64,000 nt of DNA from positions 2,894,501 to 2,958,500 of the forward strand of contig JBBCGG010000001.1 in the NCBI GenBank assembly GCA_037200525.1, read 5' to 3'. Position numbers and translations under genes: made by a program. Under the pieces are notes generated by a model. That model was not told the DNA's origin. It saw only the letters and a list, made by a program, of their open reading frames with translations, and ran no database searches. Positions 1 through 9,450 of this stretch are shown here, piece by piece (within the stretch, counting starts at the first letter, position 1; every line of letters begins with the position of its first letter). Source of the stretch: Methylocella sp. (GTDB taxonomy: Bacteria; Pseudomonadota; Alphaproteobacteria; Rhizobiales; Beijerinckiaceae).

Positions 1-350
1 ATTCGCGACCGTTTGGCGGAACGTGCAACCTCGCTTTCAATGGAAAGCGCGGAGTGATCGTGTTCCCGCGCCAATCGCCGCGGGGACACCTTTAAGCGCC
101 TTGTCTTCGCCGGCGTGAAGGCTTGGCGGCCGCCGCATCTGGAATCGGATCGGTAAGTCCAAGCTCCAGGAACCGCATGAATGCGAGCCGGATATTCGCC
201 GCTCCTCCGACGGCGAACGCCTAGTCTACTCTCTGGGAGAGCAACGCCACATTCTAAAATGGCTTCGGAGCCCAATCGCATATTGTTGTCGTATGCAAGT
301 ATGATCCCGACCGAAAGCAGGTTGCCGAATTCGATATGAGGCAGCGCTAA
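1..350. other. No recognisable gene
   Basis: No frame in this stretch gives a convincing protein. It precedes a run of transposon remnants and may itself be decayed mobile DNA; nothing in it could be identified. Confidence 0.4.
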
Positions 351-455
351 ATGATTAAGCAACTGCGCCGATTCGGCGGGCCAAGTTGGAAGGCCAAAGC
401 CGCCTTCCTATTTTTGCTGATCGCCTCATTGCTGATTGGCGCGGTTGTCGTTTGA
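351..455 (+). CDS. 34-residue membrane peptide
   Basis: A short ATG-started frame encodes a basic N-terminus (MIKQLRRFGG) followed by one strongly hydrophobic stretch (AFLFLLIASLLIGAVVV) that runs to the stop codon. This is a typical single-pass micro-membrane-protein layout with the positive end predicted inside. No clear Shine-Dalgarno sequence is visible. The neighbours are transposon remnants, so it may be a real small protein or a chance frame. No family was recognised. Confidence 0.35.
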   Translation: MIKQLRRFGGPSWKAKAAFLFLLIASLLIGAVVV

Positions 456-578
456 TTTTTAGAAATTTCACCGGAGCGCCCAACCGGTGGTTCCTTAAGC
501 GTCCGTTCGGGAGGTAGTTGAATCGGATGAATCATTTATGATTCATTGGAGGCGGCCTGATTCGAAGAGGGGTCGCCG

Positions 579-676
579 GTGTGGACGTCCGAAAATCGCG
601 CGAAATACAATCGTGACAAGCTGCGCTATCCAAGCGATTTGACGGACGATGAGTGGTCACACATCGAGCCGCTTAC
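579..676 (+). pseudogene. IS5-family transposase, N-terminal remnant
   Basis: From the GTG the frame reads VWTSENRAKYNRDK, then LRYPSDLTDDEW and IEPL. This is the characteristic start of an IS5-family DDE transposase (compare YPSDLTDEEW in the complete IS5 element at 48858-49746). Similarity stops abruptly after about 33 codons and a stop follows soon after. The preceding 50 bases, with the perfect inverted pair GAATCAT/ATGATTC at 530-545, resemble the upstream part of such an element. It is inactive. Confidence 0.75.
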
Positions 677-834
677 GGTATTGAAATCGTCGCTAGTGAG
701 CTGCTGACCCGAGCGAAAGACGACTTGATTTTCCATAACCTCCCTTACTTCAAACGTTCAGGATTTTGACGGCTTGGCCGCAATTTATCTTGCCGCAAAT
801 AAGCGCAACGTTAGGGTGCGATCAAACCGACCCC

Positions 835-1071
835 CTCATGCTCGACAACCGCGTGACGCGCGCTGTGCTTACTGAGCCGGCGCGCTGGCTGGCAATTGAG
901 TGGTTGCTCAAATGAGCTCGCGAACTGAACGATATCGAAGAAGTCTGGCGCAATTTGAAACGGCATCATCTCGCCTATCAGACATTCGCCGCGGACGATC
1001 TCGGTCACGCCATCCATGACGCGGTCGCCGAGCTCAACAAGGAGCAAATCCGCCATCCGTTGGACAGCCCC
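835..1071 (+). pseudogene. IS630-family transposase, C-terminal remnant
   Basis: One frame reads LMLDNRVTRAVLTEPARWLA, a TGA at 913-915, then ARELNDIEEVWRNLKRHHLA. This is the end of an IS630-family DDE transposase: the second Asp followed by N, then the ELN-x-IE-x-VW block carrying the catalytic Glu. The in-frame stop falls where intact relatives have a sense codon, usually Tyr, and the N-terminal half is missing. It is a dead fragment. Confidence 0.7.
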
Positions 1072-1368
1072 AGCGGATCGCTGCTTACACTGCAATCGCC
1101 ATTCCATCACGCCGCGCCTGTCGGAACCTTTGCCCGAACATCGTTGGCGGGCGGCATACGGCTCCTTCTGACGCACGTGCCGACGCGCTCGAATCTAGGA
1201 CCGCATCAACTTATCTGCCGTCGAATAGAACAGCGGAGCGCCAGAGCTGTGGCTTGATCTCTTGATGCGCGCTCAAGAGGACTGAAGAAAGTCAGCCCAA
1301 CCGCATTGTCTTCCTGGCGAGCCGGCCGCGAGTCTTTTTTTCGCGGCAATTGCCCCATGTGTGTCCGG

Positions 1369-3666
1369 TCACTGCTCCACGTAGCCGTAGCGAGCATAGC
1401 TTTCGTGGTAGGAGAAATGACTGACGTCTCCTTCGTAACGCGACATTTTTGCAAGGTCGACCTTATTCATCGCGACGCCGAGAAGGCGTTCGCGAACTTC
1501 CGGCGTTTTTTGCAGCGTATCCTGAGCCAGGCGTCTGTTGGTGCGCGCCCACTCTATGACGTAGATAAAGGAATCGATGAAGTTAGCCGCCGCCCTTGTG
1601 TCGACGATGGGCACGATCGGCGGAAGATCGACGATCACATAATCGAACATCTCGCGCAATTGATCGAAAAAATGCTTCGCCGCAAGAGATCCCAGTATTT
1701 TATTTGAGTGCAGGAGTTTGCCCGTTACGCCTGCGGGCAGAAAGTGCAATCCAGTCGAGGGATCGGTCAACATTGCATCAGCGATTTCGGCTCGTCCGGC
1801 GATGACATGGACGAGGCCGATGGATGCGTCCGGCGCGATCTTTTGCGTGAGAGATGGATTGCGCAGGTCGCAGTCGACCAAGATCGTGCGCTCGCCGGCG
1901 TGAGCTATCAAATGCGCAAAATTCGACGCAATGGTTGACTTTCCTTCGTTCGGCAAAGTCGACGTAACGCCGATGACCCTGTTCAGTTTTGCCGGGCCGT
2001 TGAGGTCGGCGACGAGTTGCAGCAGGCGCAAACCTTCAGCGAATTGCGAGAAGGGCGAATCCACGGCATGGCGCAGTATGTCGCCGACTGGAGGAACGGC
2101 TCTTGTAGCCGCCGGTCCGCGATCGGACGCGCCGTCGTCGCGAGGCGATGCTTTATCAGACTTAAGCCCCGGCAACATGGTGACGCAATTGGTTTTGAAG
2201 ATCTCCTCGACTTGGGAGCCGGTGCGGAAAACGCGGTCCGACATTTCGCGAAAAAGCGCGAGGCAGAAGCCGAACGCCAAGCCGCCGGCGCCAGTCATCC
2301 CCATGACCATGAGGTTGTTGGGTTGGCTTTGCTTGGTCGGGGCGATCGCCGGCCCGATCAGCCGGGAATCGTTTATCGGGAAAGACTCCTGCTGAACCGC
2401 GTCCATGTAACGCTGGAGAAAGCTGTCGTAAATCGTCCGGTAGCTTTGCGCTGCGCTCTCGAGTTCCAGCAATTTGACCTGAGCGGAGTTCGTGCTCTGC
2501 GATTCCGCGATGACGCCTTTAAGGCTGTTGGTCAAACTCTGCTCGCGCGCGGAAGCGATCTCATAATCACTCTTGTAGCTTTCGGCGATCTTCCTCATTT
2601 GGTCGTCGATGTTGCGCCGGATCTCCTGCATCTGCGTGCGCAAATTGACGGTCGCCAGATGGTTCTGGCCGTATCGCGCCGAGAAGATGCGCTCGCGCGC
2701 TGCATAATCCACATATTGATTACGCAAGCGGACGATGACCTCGCTCTTCAGACCATCGGCCACGGATGCGTCCGGAAGGCCTTGATCGATCACCGCGTCA
2801 ACGCGGTCGAGGCGAGCCTTCGCTTCGGCGGTCGAAGCCCGCGCGGTGATCAGCTGGGTGTTCAATTCAGAAAGTTGCTGTTCGTTGACGAGCAGACCTT
2901 TGCCGCTCTCGACGATATTGTTCGCCCGCTTGAAATCGACCACTGCCCGCTCTGCGGCCGACGCTTCGGTCCGCAGTTTCGTAAGACTGTCCTGCAGCCA
3001 TCCGCCGCCGCGGCGGGCGGTTTCATATCTCGCGTCCAGTTGTTCTTTCAGATAGGCGTCGGCGATGGCGTTGGCGATTTTGGCTGCTTTTGCAGGGTCG
3101 CGGGAACGAAAGCCGATTTCCATCACATAGGTCGAGCCGGCGCGAACCACGCTGCGGCGGTTTTCAAAAGTGGCGAGCGCCCGGTCGGTTAATTCGGCTT
3201 CCGAAGGGGGAGCATCCGACTTCATGATGCTCTGAGCGCCCAGCAAAGATCCAATCCATCTCGGGATCAAGTCTTGGCCGTCGCCAACAAACTCGGGATC
3301 ATGCGTGAGTTGCAATGCGTCGATCACCGCCAAGCTTATCTTCGGCGATTTCAGTATCTCAACCTCCGTCTGAACGGCGCCAGCGTCGACGGGAGGGGTG
3401 GCGACCGTCGGCTGCTCCTTCAGGAATTGCGTTTTGCGCGTGTCGATCACCATTGTTCCTATGGCGGTATAGCTCGGCGGCGTGATGTATAGATAGAGCG
3501 CTCCGAGAGACAATGCGCATAATGTAATGACGAGAATAGTCCAGGACTGCCGCTTGACCATTCCGATTGCCGAATGAACAAGGTCGATAACGGACAAATC
3601 GCTCTGGAGGCCAAGATCGCCGTTGGCGGCGGCGGGCATATTGCCCAATGGGTTGATTTGCAGCAT
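1369..3666 (-). CDS. Polysaccharide co-polymerase / tyrosine autokinase (ExoP/Wzc/GumC type)
   Basis: This inner-membrane protein of 765 residues is of the kind that sets chain length in exopolysaccharide or capsule export. The N-terminal Wzz domain has a first membrane helix at about residues 40-60 (WTILVITLCALSLGALYLYI), a long periplasmic coiled coil, and a second helix near residue 430 (LMVMGMTGAGGLAFGFCLAL). The cytoplasmic BY-kinase domain has Walker A (STLPNEGKST, near residue 570), Walker A' (TILVDCDLRNP) and Walker B (YVIVDLPP). The C-terminus carries the expected tyrosine cluster (YHESYARYGY). The length is normal for a fused ExoP/Wzc. It stands alone with no glycosyltransferases beside it, but a GtrA flippase and an acyltransferase lie within 5 kb, which points to a scattered surface-polysaccharide locus. 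Confidence 0.9.
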   Translation of the reverse strand: MLQINPLGNMPAAANGDLGLQSDLSVIDLVHSAIGMVKRQSWTILVITLCALSLGALYLYITPPSYTAIGTMVIDTRKTQFLKEQPTVATPPVDAGAVQTEVEILKSPKISLAVIDALQLTHDPEFVGDGQDLIPRWIGSLLGAQSIMKSDAPPSEAELTDRALATFENRRSVVRAGSTYVMEIGFRSRDPAKAAKIANAIADAYLKEQLDARYETARRGGGWLQDSLTKLRTEASAAERAVVDFKRANNIVESGKGLLVNEQQLSELNTQLITARASTAEAKARLDRVDAVIDQGLPDASVADGLKSEVIVRLRNQYVDYAARERIFSARYGQNHLATVNLRTQMQEIRRNIDDQMRKIAESYKSDYEIASAREQSLTNSLKGVIAESQSTNSAQVKLLELESAAQSYRTIYDSFLQRYMDAVQQESFPINDSRLIGPAIAPTKQSQPNNLMVMGMTGAGGLAFGFCLALFREMSDRVFRTGSQVEEIFKTNCVTMLPGLKSDKASPRDDGASDRGPAATRAVPPVGDILRHAVDSPFSQFAEGLRLLQLVADLNGPAKLNRVIGVTSTLPNEGKSTIASNFAHLIAHAGERTILVDCDLRNPSLTQKIAPDASIGLVHVIAGRAEIADAMLTDPSTGLHFLPAGVTGKLLHSNKILGSLAAKHFFDQLREMFDYVIVDLPPIVPIVDTRAAANFIDSFIYVIEWARTNRRLAQDTLQKTPEVRERLLGVAMNKVDLAKMSRYEGDVSHFSYHESYARYGYVEQ

Positions 3667-4486
3667 CGCTTCAATAAGCCTTTGATCGTTTTAAATAAAC
3701 AATGCCCAAGCGGCTCGTGAAGGACGCCTCCCTGCTCAGCCAGGACCGGGAAGCCACCCCGCCGGAGTCGGCGACGTGTGAGAAGGTTTGGTTATTTTCA
3801 CAGTTCTAATCTTGGGCGACGATATCGGCATCAAAAACAGCATGGCATGAATGACGGGATAATATTGACGGCAATCGACGTTCATCATCTTTCATTCGGA
3901 AGCGTCAACTAGATAGATTGCATGTCAAAATATGACCGTCCTATTGCCCTCAACAAAAAATTATCTTAGCATGATTGAAATTGCACCTCAACTCAGCGCA
4001 TTTCAATAACGAAATTGGGTATTATAGCTATATTTTATGGTTTATTGGGATCGTAAACAATTGCGCCCAACATTTGAAAAGCACCACGCCGAAGCCCTTG
4101 CATCAAGGGCTGCCGCAATGATCGGCTCAAGCGCTGCGTTGAAAATCCGCTTCTTAGCCATTGTCGGGTGCGACGCTCGTTTTGATAATTGGCAACGTGA
4201 GTCCCTCGTCATACGAGGCATATTTCTACAATATGCAGCATCGCGACATGACGCGCCTGTTCGCACACGCTGAATGGCGTCCGTGGTCTTTGACGTGTCC
4301 TGCTCAGCCCGGGGCGCGTCGCCGACGGCGGCGAGCATTGATTGTCTCTATCTTCGGACGCGCAAATGTCTGTCGGCGCTGGGCATGGTCATGTCATTCA
4401 CGAAGCCTCCTGCACGATCCGCTGAGCGTGGCAGCCCGCCGAACTCAATCGCCGAGATTGGCGCCGAAAATGTCGGAGGGAGATTG
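3667..4486. other. 820-bp intergenic region, AT-rich in its middle
   Basis: This region separates the divergent kinase and GtrA genes. The part from about 3830 to 4040 is clearly richer in A/T than its surroundings and probably holds the promoters of both genes. Short frames here (for example 4037-4273) show no recognisable protein. No RNA gene or complete repeat was seen. Confidence 0.4.
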
Positions 4487-4924
4487 ATGCGGCGAAGCTC
4501 CAAAATAATGTACGCGCAATTTCTCATTTATGCGTTCGTGGGAGGCATGTCGTTCCTCATTGAGTTAACCAGCTTCCAAATGATGTTATTCATCCGCATT
4601 CCGCTTATTTTGGCGTCAGTGGCGAGTTTCATATTTGCAAACGTGGCAAACTACTTCCTTTCTTTGAAAATTGCTTTTGTTGGCGGCCGATTCAGCCTAG
4701 GCGTCGAATTGCTGCGTCTTTCGCTCGTCGTGCTGATCGGCCTCGCGTTGAACACCCTGATCGTCGTGGGTCTAGTCGATGGCCTCGATATGATCCCCGC
4801 GGTCGCGAAAATCCTCACCCTTCCGGTTGTTCTGGTCTGGAATTTTATCGGCCGGTCCCTACTGGTCTTTTACCCCGATAAGCTGCCGGCGGCGATTGCT
4901 TCGACGTTTTTGAACGAGGATTAG
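4487..4924 (+). CDS. GtrA-family flippase-like membrane protein
   Basis: The product has 145 residues and four predicted membrane helices (QFLIYAFVGGMSFLIELTSF near 10-30, a second at about 45-65, LVVLIGLALNTLIVVGLV near 87-105, and a last one ending in VWNFIGRSLLVFY). This matches the GtrA/DPMS family, which moves polyprenyl-phosphate-linked sugars across the inner membrane for O-antigen or teichoic-acid modification. The ATG at 4487 was chosen because a GGAGGG sequence lies just upstream and the conserved helix starts soon after; a longer in-frame start at 4274 adds residues unlike the family. It is likely part of the surface-glycan gene set. Confidence 0.8.
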   Translation: MRRSSKIMYAQFLIYAFVGGMSFLIELTSFQMMLFIRIPLILASVASFIFANVANYFLSLKIAFVGGRFSLGVELLRLSLVVLIGLALNTLIVVGLVDGLDMIPAVAKILTLPVVLVWNFIGRSLLVFYPDKLPAAIASTFLNED

Positions 4925-4973
4925 CCGCTCGGGTTAGTCGCACTATCCCGCCGGCGTTTCCTTAATCTTTCCT

Positions 4974-5178
4974 TTGGTGAAACGAGGCCGGCCACGCAAG
5001 AACCAAATCCCCGATACACTCTTTGTGGCGGCCGAGGCGATGCTGGCCGGGATCAAATGGAGGAAAGTCAGCTGGCGCCGCGGCGTCAACGGTCCTCTGA
5101 GCGCCCGCTTCGTCGCCCAACGCATTCGCGTCGCAGACGGGCCGCCTCAGCGTATCCTCGATAAAGGTCAGCAGCATA
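4974..5178 (+). pseudogene. IS701-like transposase fragment
   Basis: The frame reads KRGRPRKNQIPDTLFVAAEA, then WRRGVNGPLSARF, then RVADGPPQRILDKGQQH. This is an internal segment seen in IS701-type transposases (the region before the C-terminal catalytic block). It begins and ends without the rest of the protein, so it is a relic. It lies between GtrA and the GMC oxidoreductase gene, whose 3' end it abuts. Confidence 0.55.
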
Positions 5179-5212
5179 TAGCGAGTCACGGTTACTTTTC
5201 GCCGGACGATAT

Positions 5213-6841
5213 TTATTTGCAAACGGCTGCGACGAAGCGCTGTTTGAGGTGATCGGCCAAACGCAAGGTCATCGCGACTGCCGTGAGCGTCGGGGGCGCC
5301 GTGCCGACTGTCGGAAAGACCGAACCGCCGGCCACGAACAGGTTGGCCACGCCGTGCACCCGGCAGTTGCGGTCGACCACACCCTCACGCGGGTTGTCGG
5401 CCATGCGCGTGGTGCCGAGCTGGTGCCAGCCTCCTTCCACCCCGGTTCGCGGCCAGGATTCGACCTCGTCCGGGGTCAAAGGCTCGAGTCGGCCGATGTT
5501 CAGCCGCTGCAGTTCCTCGCCGAGCAACTCTTCGGCGCGCACGATAGTGCGTCGATCGATCGGCAGGGTACACCAGTCCAGGCAAGATCGGTTCAGTCCC
5601 AGGCGGTCGCGCGCGTGATCCAACGTGACGCGGCTATCGCGATTGGGCGCCTGCTCGGACTTGCTCTCCAGCACGTAGTGCTTGACGAAGGCCTCGGTGC
5701 GAAAGGCCTGCAGGAATCCGCTGAACGTGGTGCCCGGCAGGTTGGCGATGATGTTGCCGATGTCGCGCGCGGTGATGCCCTTTGGGCCATAGGGCGGCGC
5801 CCGCACAAAGGGATCCAAGCTGCGTGACTGGCTGAGGGTGAGCACGAGTTTGCGCAGAGAGGCGAATCCGGCGCCGGCCTCGCCCCGATACTCGGCGTGA
5901 AGATTCGCGGAATAGCCCAGCAAAGCCTCGTGCTCTTGCTGGGCGGGGGTAAGGGACAGGCGCGCCGCCAGGCCGCGGCCGTAATATTTGAGCCCGTAGA
6001 GCGCCAGGGCCGGGCGCTTGGCGTTAAGGAACATTCGGCGTTTGGTGTGCGGATGTTCCGTAAAGTAGCGGCCGACGAGATCGTGGTCGTTCCCCAGCCC
6101 TAAGGGCGCAACGTCGCGCGAGAGCAGCAGCTGGCGAGCATTCTCGATGCCGCCGGAGGCCAGAACATAGATCTTGGCGCGCACGCGGAAACGGGCGCCG
6201 GTCAGGCTGCCCGCACGCATGCTGGCGACTTGGCTGGCGTCGTTGGTGACCTGAATGCCCATGCCGGTGGCGTGCAGCAGGCACATGATCCGCTCGGAGC
6301 GTCTGATTTCGTCGAGGTAGACCCGGCCGAAGCGGGTCGGCGGGCTGAACTGATAGAGGTGGGTTTCGAAACGCGCCGGGTCGGCCGGGATGACGCCGGC
6401 GCTTGGATCGGCCAAATGCGAAACCGCCGCCGCCACATCGAAATTGTCGCGCCGAAGTTGGCAGATCTCCTGGGCGCGCGGATAATAGGGTGCGAGTTCT
6501 TTGGCGCCGAATGGCCAGCCGCTGCATGGAACCCAGTCTCGCCGTTCAAAATCCAGGGCTTCGAGCGGACGGCACCAGCCGCCCCAGCCGTTGGTGTTGC
6601 CGCCGATCATGCGCAGTTGGCATTCGGCCAGGGGCCAATAGGGCAGGCCGAGATTCCGGCCCTCATAAAGGCTGTTGGTCTGCGAATCGTAGTCCATGCC
6701 GCCGCTTTCGAGCAGGCAGACATTCAACCCACTAAGATCGAGTGACCGCGCGAGGGTTATGCCGGTCGCGCCCGCGCCGACGATGCACATGTCGGTCTCA
6801 AGTTCGTCGTCCTGCGGAATGCGTCGTCCGTCAAGGATCAT
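5213..6841 (-). CDS. GMC-family FAD-dependent oxidoreductase
   Basis: This flavoenzyme of 542 residues has an N-terminal Rossmann motif (CIVGAGATGITLARSLD, near residue 19) followed by the ESGG acidic end that binds the ribose of FAD. The C-terminal GMC domain contains HQLGTTRMADNP, the segment that normally carries the active-site His, and the closing block FVAGGSVFPTVGTAPPTLTA. Such proteins oxidise alcohols, sugars or sterols; the substrate cannot be read from sequence. No signal peptide is apparent. It appears monocistronic, with an intergenic gap of almost 900 bp upstream. Confidence 0.9.
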   Translation of the reverse strand: MILDGRRIPQDDELETDMCIVGAGATGITLARSLDLSGLNVCLLESGGMDYDSQTNSLYEGRNLGLPYWPLAECQLRMIGGNTNGWGGWCRPLEALDFERRDWVPCSGWPFGAKELAPYYPRAQEICQLRRDNFDVAAAVSHLADPSAGVIPADPARFETHLYQFSPPTRFGRVYLDEIRRSERIMCLLHATGMGIQVTNDASQVASMRAGSLTGARFRVRAKIYVLASGGIENARQLLLSRDVAPLGLGNDHDLVGRYFTEHPHTKRRMFLNAKRPALALYGLKYYGRGLAARLSLTPAQQEHEALLGYSANLHAEYRGEAGAGFASLRKLVLTLSQSRSLDPFVRAPPYGPKGITARDIGNIIANLPGTTFSGFLQAFRTEAFVKHYVLESKSEQAPNRDSRVTLDHARDRLGLNRSCLDWCTLPIDRRTIVRAEELLGEELQRLNIGRLEPLTPDEVESWPRTGVEGGWHQLGTTRMADNPREGVVDRNCRVHGVANLFVAGGSVFPTVGTAPPTLTAVAMTLRLADHLKQRFVAAVCK

Positions 6842-7752
6842 GATGGCGACATGGGGTCTGCAACATCGCTCTCGATCCTATTCTCATCTGCCGCCTTGCC
6901 CACCTTGTGATTCGCCTCAGCGCTCGCTATTGCTGCGAGGCATGGCCATTCGCTCCTGCACTGCCTGATCCCCGCTTGTTTGCGCCATCGCCGCGTTCGC
7001 TCGTTGCCGGAGTTTCAGCTCCCGCGCCGACGACCGTCGCGAGGTGCCGCGCAGTCTGCGCCGCGGCCGGCGATAGGCTCGGATCCGCCGCCACCCTGAT
7101 CCACTGGTGCGCCTTGGCCGCCGCCAGGTTCGTTCTCGCCTCCGGGCTCATTTCTTGCGCCGCGGGCATTTGCGGCGATCCGATTAGTCGCCGCATAGTC
7201 CGGCGGCTCGGTATGCTCAGCGTCGGTCTCACGAATGCCGGCGAGCGTCGGACGAAACGCGCGCGCTGGCGCGATGACCGTGCGCCGCGGCTCGGTCGCG
7301 AGCATCCAATCGAAAATCGCCGCGAATATCGTCATTGATCGGCTTACCGAGACATTTAACGCTCTGAAAGACCCGAATGAGGTAATACTTGAGTTTGTGG
7401 AGGCGCTTGCAAGGCGTGGCGATATTGGCTTCCCGCAAACATTGCCGGACATACGTAGATTCGAACTGGACGTGAGCGAAAAGATCGCCGTGGGGCCGAA
7501 GCGCATAAAAGGCGCAAACGCGTCATGCGCCTAGAACGCAATTATGGCTTCTATCCTAGAGCCTAACCTCTTCTTGCGGCGTCCTGAGCGGCGGCGTCAG
7601 CGCCGACTTCAACAATTTCGCCAGTAGAATAAGCCGTCGCTTGGAGTGCGGAAGGTTTTCGTGGGACGGATTACATTTGGGGGAGTGGAAGTCATGAGAA
7701 TTGTTTGCCGCGGCATGGCGAAAACTCTGTTCCCACGGCTGCAATTTTCCAA
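6842..7752. other. Intergenic region with unassigned short frames
   Basis: Two short frames have protein-like composition but no recognised family: a plus frame around 7310-7505 (VIDRLTETFNALKDPNEVIL..., preserving a regular hydrophobic pattern) and a minus frame around 6927-7170 (MSPEARTNLAAAKAHQWIRV...). Both lack convincing starts and may be decayed genes. The upstream signals of the GMC gene and the acyltransferase must also lie here. Confidence 0.35.
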
Positions 7753-8841
7753 ATGAGTTATGCGAAACGAATTCCTTCCCTAGATGGCTTGCGTGGGATC
7801 GCAGCGATCGCGGTCACCCTGTTCCATTTCAGCATTTTCTTTCTGCCGCAAGCGCACCTCTCCGATATGCTGCCATTCCTAGGCCACGCATATCTTGCGG
7901 TTGACCTTTTTTTCATGCTCAGCGGATTCGTAATCGCTCACGTCTATGGGCGCTTGCTAGCATCGAATTGGCGGGCGCACTGGATGCAATTTGCAATAGC
8001 GCGCTTCGCTCGCATTTACCCGTTGTTTGCCCTTACGACGCTGGCCATGGTGATAACTGTCGTTCTATCCGGGACGCCACTAAAGTTTGTGTCGTTTTCC
8101 GATGGATCGTTAGTGCTTCAGCCGGTTCTGCTGCAACAATGGTACGGCGGCGGCCTAAGTTGGAATTACCCATCGTGGTCCATCAGCACCGAAGCGGAAG
8201 CCTACGTTTTTTTCGTCTTCTCCGCCGGCCTACTCGTCACGGGAAAATATCCGCAGCTGATGGCCGCCTGCTGCGTAGCCATCCTGGCGTCGCTAAGTAT
8301 CGCTCACGGCGGAAGCTTAAATTTCGTCCAGGGCGTTCCCGCGCTGGTCCGCACTCTCTCTGAATTTTCAATTGGCGCGCTCATCTATCGTGCGCATTCG
8401 GGGGGAGCCGCGCTCCTAATAAAGCGAGCTGGAATTCTCACAATTTTATTCATGGGCTTGGCGATCATAACGCGCCAGGATTTCTTTACCGTGGGCGCGT
8501 TCGGGTGCCTCATATTTTATGGCGTCAATACAACGGGCGTTGCGGGCAGGCTGCTAAACTCGCGCCCGGCGGTCGCTCTCGGCAACTGGTCGTATTCAAT
8601 TTATCTCAGCCACGCGCCTACGCATTACGCTGTCATGGTAGCGTTTGCCGCGAGCGGTCATCCGATCAACGATCTAAGCTCAGCGAACGCAAGATTGCTG
8701 GTATTGGCGACGGCTCTGGGAGTCGTGGCCATGGCGGCTGTCAGCTACGAATATTTCGAGACGCCGGCGCGCCGCTTACTGATGGGCGCAATCATGAAGG
8801 CGTCGCCTCACATGCGGCCGATCAGCCGCGCGCAGACATGA
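7753..8841 (+). CDS. OafA-like acyltransferase, membrane-bound
   Basis: The protein starts RIPSLDGLRGIAAIAVTLFH, the hallmark of the acyltransferase-3 family, with the (R)G...FHF motif where the proposed catalytic His sits. About ten membrane helices follow (for example YLAVDLFFMLSGFVIAHVYG). Members transfer acetyl or other acyl groups to polysaccharides, lipopolysaccharide or Nod factors at the inner membrane. The ATG at 7753 places the motif at the usual distance; an in-frame ATG at 7705 would add 16 residues. The 3' end abuts an IS3 remnant, so the last residues may be altered. Confidence 0.85.
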   Translation: MSYAKRIPSLDGLRGIAAIAVTLFHFSIFFLPQAHLSDMLPFLGHAYLAVDLFFMLSGFVIAHVYGRLLASNWRAHWMQFAIARFARIYPLFALTTLAMVITVVLSGTPLKFVSFSDGSLVLQPVLLQQWYGGGLSWNYPSWSISTEAEAYVFFVFSAGLLVTGKYPQLMAACCVAILASLSIAHGGSLNFVQGVPALVRTLSEFSIGALIYRAHSGGAALLIKRAGILTILFMGLAIITRQDFFTVGAFGCLIFYGVNTTGVAGRLLNSRPAVALGNWSYSIYLSHAPTHYAVMVAFAASGHPINDLSSANARLLVLATALGVVAMAAVSYEYFETPARRLLMGAIMKASPHMRPISRAQT

Positions 8842-8849
8842 AAGCGCTC

Positions 8850-8984
8850 GCTGCAGGCGTGGCCGCCTGCCGAAGCTTCGCGACAATCTCCTCAGGTTTG
8901 TATCTCTTTCGCGCCATTTCGATTCCTCCTTCGCCTCTGAAAGCGATACCTCAGGGAGGATCTCTTTTCAGGGGAAGACCAATA
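8850..8984 (-). mobile_element. IS3-family left-end remnant
   Basis: Read on the minus strand this begins TGGTCTTCCCCTGAAAAG and continues with GATCCTCC, then an AGGAGG ribosome-binding site and an ATG at 8915-8917 starting MARKRYKPEEIVAKLRQ. It is the left end and orfA start of an element closely related to, but distinct from, the four complete IS3 copies in this window (TGGTCTGCCCCCTGAAAAG; MPRKR...AEEIVAKLRQ). Only about 17 recognisable codons remain before it meets the acyltransferase stop. Confidence 0.75.
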
Positions 8985-9085
8985 AAGTGAGACGCCATAT
9001 CGCTTTTGCCAGAGACCCGTTTGGGCGATGACGGCGCAATTCGAAAGCCTATAAAAAGTAGAGACGGAAAAATAAGGACGCGCCG

Positions 9086-9214
9086 ATGGCCATTTGGATT
9101 TTATGGGCGATTTTGCTGACGCTGTGGGGTCCGCCTTTCTTGCGCCTGATCTATGGCTTTTTCGCCCTGCTGGTCCTTATGCTATGCTTAGCGCAAAGCA
9201 GGAGCGCGCCCTGA
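9086..9214 (+). CDS. 42-residue two-helix membrane peptide
   Basis: The ATG is preceded by AAGGA at a good distance. The product is almost entirely hydrophobic (AIWILWAILLTLWG, then PPFLRLIYGFFALLVLMLCL), consistent with one or two short membrane spans, and ends QSRSAP. Its TGA overlaps the ATG of the next tiny frame, so the two are probably translationally coupled. Overlaps of this kind are typical of phage early genes. No family was recognised. Confidence 0.5.
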   Translation: MAIWILWAILLTLWGPPFLRLIYGFFALLVLMLCLAQSRSAP

Positions 9215-9288
9215 TGATGTGTAAAGTCGTCGAATTAAATCTTTCGCATGCGAAAACGGGAAAGTTGTGCGTTGAGGACGGCGATTGA
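9214..9288 (+). CDS. 24-residue coupled micro-ORF
   Basis: It starts at the ATG that overlaps the preceding TGA and encodes MMCKVVELNLSHAKTGKLC followed by VEDGD. The stop is followed at once by a GTG that opens the next frame. The start/stop packing is the main evidence; the product is unknown. Confidence 0.3.
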   Translation: MMCKVVELNLSHAKTGKLCVEDGD

Positions 9289-9383
9289 GTGATTCATGTT
9301 TCCCCAGATTTGGCTTCGACGGATGTTGAAGCGTTGGATGAACTTCGCTGGGGACTAGACGGCCTTTTGCCGCGAGGAGGCAG
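9289..9383 (+). pseudogene. Start of a gene cut off by IS copy 1
   Basis: A GTG directly after the preceding TGA opens a frame (VIHVSPDLASTDVEALDELR...) that stays open until the IS boundary at 9384 and ends a few codons inside the element. It looks like the N-terminal 31 codons of a third coupled gene, the rest of which is not found on the other side of the IS. The family is unknown. Confidence 0.35.
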
Positions 9384-9450
9384 TGGTCTGCCCCCTGAAA
9401 AGTGATCCTCCGTGAAGTATGGGCTTATGAGCCTGATGGAGGACTGCGCA

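Noticed and set aside
4274-4486. Longer start for the GtrA gene
   Set aside because: The extra 71 residues are low-quality sequence, without similarity to the family, and a good ribosome-binding site lies before the ATG at 4487.
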